A stretch of DNA of 64,000 bases from CAVZCK01 sp963773735. GTDB taxonomy: Bacteria > Pseudomonadota > Alphaproteobacteria > Rhizobiales > Rhodomicrobiaceae. The position numbers were made by a program, and so were the translations under genes. Positions 57,656 through 64,000 of this stretch are shown here, in pieces. The notes under the pieces were generated by a model. It made no database searches, had not been told where the DNA came from, and saw only the letters and a list, made by a program, of their open reading frames with translations. The stretch is taken from positions 310,001-374,000 of the forward strand of contig CAVZCK010000018.1 of the NCBI GenBank assembly GCA_963773735.1, written 5' to 3'. Position 1 is the first letter of the stretch; each line of letters opens with the position of its first letter.

Positions 57656-59368
57656 TCCTTGCCGGTTTCATAAAGGCAAAGTCGCAGCCTTCATCGGCTT
57701 GCAGAACCTGTTCGGCATAGAGCTTATCATAGCCGCGCAATGTCGCGGGATCGCGCTGAGTAAAAGGTCCTTCCGCCTTGCGGCGCGCCAGTTCGGCGTC
57801 ATCGACCAGCAGGTCGATGCGGCGCTCCTTGACCGAAAGCCGGATGCGGTCGCCATTGCGGACGAAAGCGCCAGCGGTCCGCCGGCCGCCGCTTCGGGCG
57901 TCACATGGAGGACGATCGTGCCGAAGGCCGTACCGGACATGCGGGCGTCGGAGATGCGCACCATGTCCTTAACGCCTTTCGACGAGAGTTTTTTCGGGAT
58001 CGGCAGATAGCCGGCCTCGGGCATGCCCGACGCGCTGGTCGGTCCGGCATTCTGGAGGACCATGAAATCGTCCGCCGTGATGTCGAGCTCGGGATCATCG
58101 ACGCGTTTGGCCATGTCTTCGAGTGAGGTGAAAACGACCGCCCTGCCCTCCTTCTCGAACAGCGACTTGTCGGCGGCGGAGCGCTTCAGGATGGCGCCGC
58201 GCGGGGCAAGCGAGCCGAACAGCGCAACGAGACCGCCTTCCGGCTCCAAGCGGGTTTTCCGCGCTCGCGATCACCTTGCGGTCGACCGGGCCGTCCTCGG
58301 CATCGAGCCTTTGCCCGAGCGTTTCGCCGGTCACGGTCATGCAGTCGAGATTGAGCAGCGGCTTCAGCTCGCGCATGACGGCGCCGAGGCCTCCGGCGAA
58401 GAAGAAGTCCTCCATATAATGCGCGCCGACCGGCTTCAGATTGACGAGCACGGGCGTGGTATCGGACAGCTCGTTCAGCCAGGCGAGCGGCAGCTCGATT
58501 CCTGCGCGGCCGGCGATCGCGGTCAGATGGATGATGGCATTGGTCGAGCCGCCGAGCGCCAAGCAGCACGCGCAGCGCGTTCTCGACCGCGCCGCGCGTG
58601 ATGATCTGGCTGGGCCTGATCGGACGCTCGATGAGGCGCACAGCCGTCGCGCCCGTCGCTTCGGCGGCGCGCAGCCGGTCGGCATGGACGGCGGGGGTCG
58701 CGGCCGTCCCCGGCAGGCACATTCCCAGCGCCTCGCTGATGCAGGCCATGGTCGAAGCCGTGCCCATCACGGCGCAGGTGCCGGCGGTCGTCGCCAGCCG
58801 CATCTCGATATTGCCGATCTGGTCCTTGTCGATCTCGCCGGCGCGATATTTCGCCCAGAAGCGGCGGCAATCGGTGCAGGCGCCCAGCCGCTCCTCGCCA
58901 TAGCGCGAGGTCATCATCGGCCCGGCGACGATCTGCACGGCGGGGAGATCGGTCGGACACCGCGCCCATCAGCTGGGCGGGGACGGTCTTATCGCAGCCG
59001 CCCATCAGCACCACCACATCCATCGGCTGAGCGCGGATCATTTCCTCCGTGTCCATCGCCATGAGATTGCGGAATTTCAGGCTGGTCGGGTTGAGGAATA
59101 CCTCACCGAGCGAGATGGTCGGGAACTCGACCGGCAGTGCGCCCGCCGCCAGCACTCCGCGCTTCACGGCTTCGAGCAGCTCTGGAAAATGGCGGTGGCA
59201 ATTGTTGAAGCCCGATCCGGTATAGGCGATGCCGACGATCTTCTTCGCCAGCATCTGCCGCGAATAGCCCATCGAGGAGGCGAAGGACCGGCGCAGATAG
59301 AGCGAGAAATCCTTATCGCCGTAATTGGTCAGGCCCTTGGCAAAGCCATGATCGTCCGTGTCCGCCAT
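57648..59368 (-). CDS. IlvD/Edd family dehydratase (four frameshifts)
   Basis: Iron-sulfur hydroxyacid or sugar-acid dehydratase, corrected length 572 residues. Cluster cysteines: GFNNCHRHFPELLEAVK, MGGCDKTVPAQLMGA and TAGTCAVMGTASTMACISEA. LALGGSTNAIIHLTAIAGRAG and DARMSGTAFGTIVLHVTPEAA complete the family. Extra bases near 58945, 58560 and 58235 and one missing near 57880. More like sugar-acid (arabonate/xylonate) dehydratases than biosynthetic IlvD by its neighbours, but unproven. Coupled to pqqD. Confidence 0.8.
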
Positions 59369-59422
59369 ATTGTTTCCCGTCCCTATTGGTCCAGCTCGTT
59401 TATAACGGATAGGCGCGCAAAG

Positions 59423-59519
59423 CCCTCTCACGCGAGGGGAGAGGGCCAAGCCGCCTTCGGCGAGTCGGCCCTCTCCCTCGACGGGAGAGGGCGGCGCGCA
59501 GCGCCGGGTGAGGGTGGGG
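59423..59519. repeat. CCCTCTCCC intergenic palindromic repeat, copy 4
   Basis: GCCCTCTCACGCGAGGGGAG, CCGCCTTCGGCGAGTCGG, CCCTCTCCCTCGACGGGAGA and the end CGGCGCGCAGCGCCGGGTGA match copy 2 (21221) in reverse order. Between the dehydratase and ThDP genes. Confidence 0.8.
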
Positions 59520-59547
59520 CCGCTAGCACTGATGTAATAAAATCGGC

Positions 59548-61454
59548 TTAAATCTTCTGCTCCAGATAGCGCGCCTGGACGTCCTCGACCCAGTTGCCGA
59601 CATTCCAGGAGCCATAGGAGCCCATGCCGCCGAGCGGATCGTCGCCCGCATAGACCGGCACATGGACGAGCGACAGACCGTCATGCGCGCGGGCTTCCTT
59701 CAAGCGCCGCCCGCAACTCATCCGCCGTCGTGCCGCCCCAGAGCGCCTTGACGCCGCTCACCGCCGAAGCCAGCTGCACATAATCCACCGCCACGGAATC
59801 ATTGGTGCGGAATTCGGCCTCATATTGCGCTTTTTGCAAGCCGGTGATCGCGGCCATGCGGCGATTGTCGAACAGCAGGATCATACCCCTGGCGCCGTGC
59901 TCGACCGCATCGATCAGCACTTGCGGGTTCATCATGAAGGAGCCGTCGCCGGTGAAGGCGATGCCGTAGCGCGGGCTGGTCCGCGGCGGCTCTCGCGAGC
60001 AGCGCCGAGACGGCAAAGCCCATATAGGAGGCGCCGCTTTCGGTGTAGGTGTCACCGGTGCGGTCGTCCTCGACGATCTGGAAGCCGTTCGCCTGAACGT
60101 CGCCGGCATCGAAATATTTCGCCGCGCCTCGATCGGCCTTGGCGAAATCGGCGGCGATCTTGATGGCGGCGGGCTGGGTCAGCACCGGCCGGTCCCAGAC
60201 CGCATCAGGGATCGGCGCCGCCTCGAAGCGCTCACGCTTGAAATCAGACCACGCCTTTTTCTTCTCCGTACAGGCAGCGAGCCAGGCCGCCTTGCTCGCC
60301 GGATCGACGGCGTTGGACTTGCCGATCGCCTCAAGCAGCCGGCCGATCACCGCGCGGATATCGCCCGGCAGTCCGACCGTATTGGCGTAATGCATCAGGT
60401 CGGAGAGGTCGCCATTGATGTTGATCACCGCCTCGGCGGACGGATAGCCGACGCCGGAGCAATCGGCCTGGCAGACGCCGCGCGTGCCGATGGCGATCAG
60501 GAGCTGGGCGTTTTCCATCGCATAATTGCCGGAGATCGAGCCTTTCGATCCGCCGACATGCATGTTCTGCGGATGAGCATCGGGCAGCACGCCGGTCGAG
60601 CCGGGCGACAGCACCACCGCCGCGCCGATGCGCTCGGCAAGCTGACGCACTTCGGCGTCGGCCCCGCGCGTGCCGCCGCCGGCCTTGATGGCGATGCGGT
60701 CATATTTGGCGATGAGGGCAACGGCCTCGTCCAGCGCCTCTGTCCCCGCTGGGATCACCGCCGGCACTTTGAGCCGCTCCGGCAAGGTGTCGAGATTGAC
60801 CTCGGTCATCTCCGGCTGGGTGTTCAGCGGCAGGAGCAGATAGAACGGCCCGGCCTTGTAAGGGTGATGCACGCAGGCCGTGCCGCGCCGCATGGCATCG
60901 CGCAGCGCGCCCGGCGTGTGCAGCACATAGGATTGCCCCATCACCGCGGTGAGCTGGCCGAACAGGCCCTGCTGCGGCTTGGGGATCTGCTGCATGTTGT
61001 AGCCTTCGCCGCGGGTCGTCTCGTCGCCATAGATGTGATAGACGCCGACGCCATTCGAGGCTGCCGCCAGCGAGCCAGCCATGGCCTGGAGCGCGCCCGG
61101 CCCGATCGAGGTAACAACCGCGGGCGTCTCGCCATAGCTCCAGGCCAGCGCCGTAGCGGCGTGCGCCATCTCGACCTCATTGCGGCAGTTGATGACGCGG
61201 AGGACGCCCTCTTCCGCATAGACGCGGAGCACCTCGCCGAAATCGGTCGAGCCATGGCCGAAGATGGCGAAATATTTGCGCACGCCCTGCTTCAGGAGGC
61301 CGACGACCAGCGCCTCAGACAGCGTCAGCTTGAGGATGCCGGAAAGCTCGCCAGAGCGCATGGCCTCAGCGAGCCCGCCCGCCTTCGTGATCAGCCGCGC
61401 GCGCTGGCGCATCGAGGCGCTCGGCCCCGTTTCCCCGGATGTCCTGTCAAGCAT
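59548..61454 (-). CDS. ThDP-dependent enzyme of the IolD/acetolactate synthase group (two frameshifts)
   Basis: Corrected length 634 residues. The opening domain KYFAIFGHGSTDFGEVLRVY resembles IolD, which hydrolyses a cyclic inositol-derived diketone. Catalytic Glu is in CRNEVEMAHAATALAW. The ThDP motif GDGSFMMNPQVLIDAVEHGARGMILLFDNRRM appears after one extra base near 59987. A second extra base near 59700 leads to HVPVYAGDDPLGGMGSYGSWN. Cleaves or hydrolyses a C-C bond next to a carbonyl; substrate unknown. Its start overlaps the tctA stop by 8 bases. Confidence 0.78.
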
Positions 61455-62979
61455 TCCGCTCTTCCCTCAGCGCTTCGGGCGGAGCGCCGCCTTGCCTTGA
61501 GGTTCTCGACTTCCATGTGCTGCGCAATTGCAAAACCACGACCAGGAGGGACAGGCCGAACAGCGTCATCGCCACCGGCGAGGTGTAGAAAATGTCCACA
61601 CTGTTATCCGACAGCACCATCGCCGTGCGGAATTCCTTCTCCAGCGTATGCCCGAGAACCAATCCCAGAACGATCGGCGTTATAGGAATTTGAACCCGTT
61701 GCAGGACGTAGCCAAGCAGCCCGATAATGGCCATTGCGTAGATATCGAAGGGGCTGTTGCGCACCGCGTAGGAGCCGATCACGCACATGACGACGATCGC
61801 GATGGCGAGAAGATGCGCTGGAACGCGCAGCACCTGGATGAAAGCGCGAATGCCGAGCAGCCAAACAATGATGATGACGACATGCGAGGTGATGAAGGAG
61901 AAGTAGACGCTGTAGACCTCGGCCGGGTGCTGCGAGAACAGCAGCGGGCCGGGGGTGAGGCCGTGAATGAGAAGACCCGACAGGATAATGGCGGTCGCCG
62001 GATCGCTGGGGATGCCGAGCGCCAGGAGCGGAATCATCGCGCCGCCCGTCACCGCATTGTGCGAGGCTTCCGGCGCCACGACGCCTTCGATCGCTCCCTT
62101 GCCGAACTGCTCGGGGTGGTCGGAGAAACGGCGTGCGTGATCGTAGCCCAGAAAGGCGGCCACGGGTCCATGCGCGCCCGGAATGGCGCCGATCACCGTG
62201 CCCATGCCCGAGGTCCGCACCATCAGCCAGAACTGGCTCTTGATGCTCTTCCAATTCGGCAGCTCGACCCGGACATCCGAAGCTTTGACCGGTGTGTACT
62301 CGCCCTTGAGATAGCTGAGCAGCGCCTCGATCACATGCGGGACGGCGAACAGCCCGACCATTGCCACCACAAGGTTGACGCCCTGCAGCATTTCCGTGAA
62401 GCCGAAGGTCAGCCGGCGCGTCGCGTCCATCTCGTCGAGGCCGATGGTCATCAGCATCAGGCCGATCACGCCTGCGATCAGCCCCCGGACGAGCGATTTT
62501 TCGGCCATGGCGCAAATCGTCGACAGCCCGAAGAAGACGAGGGCGAAGATCTCGGCCGGTCCGAATTTGATCGCCATGCGGGCGACGAGATTGACCGAGA
62601 CCATCATGACGATGAGGCTGAACAGCCCGCCGAAGGTCGAGGCAACGATCGAGGCGCCGAGCGCCAGTGAGGCCTTGCCCTTGCGCGTCATGGCGTAACC
62701 GTCGGCAACGGTCGCGGCCGACGATGGCGTGCCTGGAATGCCGATCAGGATCGCCGAGATCGCACCGCCCGCCATGCCGCCGTTGAATGTGCCGAGCATC
62801 ATGGCGATGGACGGGAACGGCCCGAGGGCGAAGGTCAGCGGCAACACCACGGCGAGCGCCACGGTATAGGTCAGCCCCGGTATGGCGCCGAAGATCAGCC
62901 CGATGATCGTTCCGAAGGTCATCGCGATCAGCACGTGATAGCTGAGCGAAACGGAGAGTGCGTCGTAAATTACGTCCAT
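61447..62979 (-). CDS. tctA: TTT large membrane subunit
   Basis: 510 residues, about 12 helices, intact. GAIPGLTYTVALAVVLPLTFALGP and GGAISAILIGIPGTPSSAATVADGYAM are the first TctA motifs; GAIPGAHGPVAAFLGYDHARRFS and GALPSDPAT-type GIPSDPATAI the second. Imports an organic acid for the dehydratase/ThDP pair downstream. Thirteen bases after tctB. Confidence 0.9.
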   Translation of the reverse strand: MDVIYDALSVSLSYHVLIAMTFGTIIGLIFGAIPGLTYTVALAVVLPLTFALGPFPSIAMMLGTFNGGMAGGAISAILIGIPGTPSSAATVADGYAMTRKGKASLALGASIVASTFGGLFSLIVMMVSVNLVARMAIKFGPAEIFALVFFGLSTICAMAEKSLVRGLIAGVIGLMLMTIGLDEMDATRRLTFGFTEMLQGVNLVVAMVGLFAVPHVIEALLSYLKGEYTPVKASDVRVELPNWKSIKSQFWLMVRTSGMGTVIGAIPGAHGPVAAFLGYDHARRFSDHPEQFGKGAIEGVVAPEASHNAVTGGAMIPLLALGIPSDPATAIILSGLLIHGLTPGPLLFSQHPAEVYSVYFSFITSHVVIIIVWLLGIRAFIQVLRVPAHLLAIAIVVMCVIGSYAVRNSPFDIYAMAIIGLLGYVLQRVQIPITPIVLGLVLGHTLEKEFRTAMVLSDNSVDIFYTSPVAMTLFGLSLLVVVLQLRSTWKSRTSRQGGAPPEALREERNA

Positions 62980-62991
62980 GGTCGCCTCCGC

Positions 62992-63486
62992 TCAGGCCAT
63001 CGAGGTCCAGCTGCCATAGGGCATGTAGGCGCCAAGCAGCTTGTTGAAGACCAGCCAGCAGCCAACGGCCATGCCGACGGAGAAAAGGATGATCAGGATC
63101 GGGTTCCGGATCTTCAGGGGACCGATCATCGCAGCGGCGACGAGGGCGGCGGTCGCGATGCGGAAGCCGAGGCGCTCTAGGAAAAAGCCGTAGAGCACGA
63201 TAAAGAGAAAAACCCCGCCCGCCATCTTGGCCTCAAGCCAGCTTACGGCAGGCTGAGGAGGCTCGGCGGGATCGTGGCGCGGCGCCTCTTCCCTCATGGC
63301 GAAGGCGCGCGCCACCATGATAGCCGACAGTCCGGCGAGCACGATGCCCAAAAGGAGCGGAAAAGCCCGAGGACCAACCGTATCGGGATCGCCAGCCGGA
63401 ATTGTCTCATAGACGAGCCCCGTCCAGATGAGGGCAATCGTCAAAAGAACGAGGCCGACGATGCGGTCACGCTGGCTGATGCTCAT
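62992..63486 (-). CDS. tctB: TTT small membrane subunit
   Basis: 164 residues with four hydrophobic helices (IVGLVLLTIALIWTGLVYE, AFPLLLGIVLAGLSAIMVA and two more). Identified as TctB by fold pattern and position between tctC and tctA. Intact. Confidence 0.85.
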   Translation of the reverse strand: MSISQRDRIVGLVLLTIALIWTGLVYETIPAGDPDTVGPRAFPLLLGIVLAGLSAIMVARAFAMREEAPRHDPAEPPQPAVSWLEAKMAGGVFLFIVLYGFFLERLGFRIATAALVAAAMIGPLKIRNPILIILFSVGMAVGCWLVFNKLLGAYMPYGSWTSMA

Positions 63487-63508
63487 GGCTGATCCGCTTG
63501 TCCTTACC

Positions 63509-64000
63509 TTACTTGATCTTATTCAGGCCGAGATCGCTCATGAGCTTAGCGATGGTCTTGTCATCGGTTGCGATCAGCTTGCTGAACTGATCCTTGTCCA
63601 GATAAGCGGGGGTGAAGCCGATCTTCTCGGCGGCGTCATGGAACTCCTTGCTCTCGGTCGCCTTCTTGGCGGCTTCCTCGAGCTTAGCGATCACTTCAGG
63701 CGGCGTACCCTTCGGAGCCGCCAGGCCGCGCCACATGGTGATATTGATATCGGCGCCCTGCTCCTGGGCCGTGGGCACATCCGGCAGCACCGCAACGCGG
63801 TCGGCGCCCGTCACCGCAAGAACCCGCAGCGTTCCAGCCTTCACATGGGAAACGAACTGGCCCGGCCATTGCAGAGCCGCGTCGACGCGGCCACCGAGAA
63901 GCTCTGCCGGCGCGCGGCCCTCGTCATAGGGCACATAAATGACTTTGTCGCCGATGCCGAGGGCATTGAATAGTGCGACAGAGGTCAGATGCGTAAATGA
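63509..64000 (-). CDS. tctC: TTT solute-binding protein, C-terminal part (runs off window)
   Basis: About 163 C-terminal residues of a Bug-family receptor. IYVPYDEGRAPAELLGGRVDAAL, RVLAVTGADRVAVLPDVPTAQEQG and the Lys-rich end are typical. The N-terminus and signal peptide lie beyond position 64000. It leads the TTT-ThDP-dehydratase-pqqDE gene run. Confidence 0.87.
   Translation of the reverse strand, partial: SFTHLTSVALFNALGIGDKVIYVPYDEGRAPAELLGGRVDAALQWPGQFVSHVKAGTLRVLAVTGADRVAVLPDVPTAQEQGADINITMWRGLAAPKGTPPEVIAKLEEAAKKATESKEFHDAAEKIGFTPAYLDKDQFSKLIATDDKTIAKLMSDLGLNKIK

Noticed and set aside
3046..61454. Widespread programmed +1 frameshifting as a novel decoding system
   Set aside because: Sites share no slippery sequence or downstream structure that I can see, include missing bases, and occur in housekeeping genes (queA, gap). 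Errors in short base runs explain them more simply.
60390..61685. 431-codon forward open frame opposite the ThDP and tctA genes
   Set aside because: Antisense shadow; Arg/His/Asp-rich, no motif, covers parts of two unrelated genes.
1..64000. CRISPR arrays, insertion sequences, prophage genes or rRNA
   Set aside because: No spaced direct repeats, transposase, integrase, phage structural genes or rRNA signatures were seen on either strand.

Overview
The window looks like a chromosomal segment of an alphaproteobacterium of the order Hyphomicrobiales (Rhizobiales). GC content is high. The order is suggested by coaD followed by two cyclophilins, queA and tgt; a zapA/DUF4164/gap neighbourhood; BA14K, CsbD and DUF3775 proteins; EcfG-type GGAAC-N16-CGTT promoters; and FixK/FNR boxes. 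There is no rRNA operon, phage, insertion sequence or CRISPR array. One tRNA gene, tRNA-Gln(UUG), is present.

Layout. 1-5.3 kb: a Zn alcohol dehydrogenase cut by the window edge, then coaD, two peptidyl-prolyl isomerases, queA and tgt. 5.4-7.8 kb: an Ala/Glu/Lys-rich exported coiled-coil protein and tRNA-Gln. 7.9-12.5 kb: a stress island (phosphoribosyltransferase, alpha/beta hydrolase, DUF3775, EcfG-like sigma factor, CsbD, BA14K) with FixK/FNR boxes and EcfG promoters. 12.6-14.2 kb: a GNAT enzyme and a polysaccharide deacetylase. 15.0-23.0 kb: a same-strand module of a TauABC-like importer, a four-subunit succinate dehydrogenase/fumarate reductase-like complex and a two-subunit class I fumarase. 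23.0-28.9 kb: amidohydrolase plus Rieske ferredoxin, an enolase-superfamily enzyme, IclR, MFS and LysR. 29.3-46.1 kb: a probable sulfoacetate island. 46.5-56.1 kb: DprA-like protein, anti-sigma and ECF sigma factors, M20 peptidase, Sel1 protein, ThiE-like protein, gap, DUF4164, zapA, GST and a lytic transglycosylase. 56.2-64.0 kb: pqqE and pqqD, an IlvD-type dehydratase, an IolD-like ThDP enzyme and a second tripartite tricarboxylate transporter (TTT).

How the genes fit together. In the 29-46 kb island a TTT importer could bring in sulfoacetate. A two-subunit CoA ligase (SauCD-like) would activate it and an acylating dehydrogenase (SauS-like) would reduce it to sulfoacetaldehyde. Xsc would split that into acetyl phosphate and sulfite, AckA would recover ATP from acetyl phosphate, and SoeABC would oxidise sulfite to sulfate with electrons going to quinone. 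IclR and LysR genes flank the steps. The 15-23 kb module pairs an importer with a succinate-dehydrogenase-like complex and a fumarase-like hydratase, as expected for oxidation and hydration of a (substituted) succinate. The substrate is not known. The 56-64 kb module pairs a hydroxyacid dehydratase with a ThDP lyase or hydrolase and a solute importer, next to two PQQ-biosynthesis genes.

Quality warning. I count about 44 single-base frameshifts in 28 otherwise well-conserved genes, about 35 of them extra bases and 9 missing bases. Where I could place the change it often lengthens or shortens a short base run. Conserved motifs continue in the shifted frame, and every corrected gene length is a multiple of three. 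I read these as consensus errors of the assembly, not gene decay. Coordinates of such genes span the whole corrected gene.
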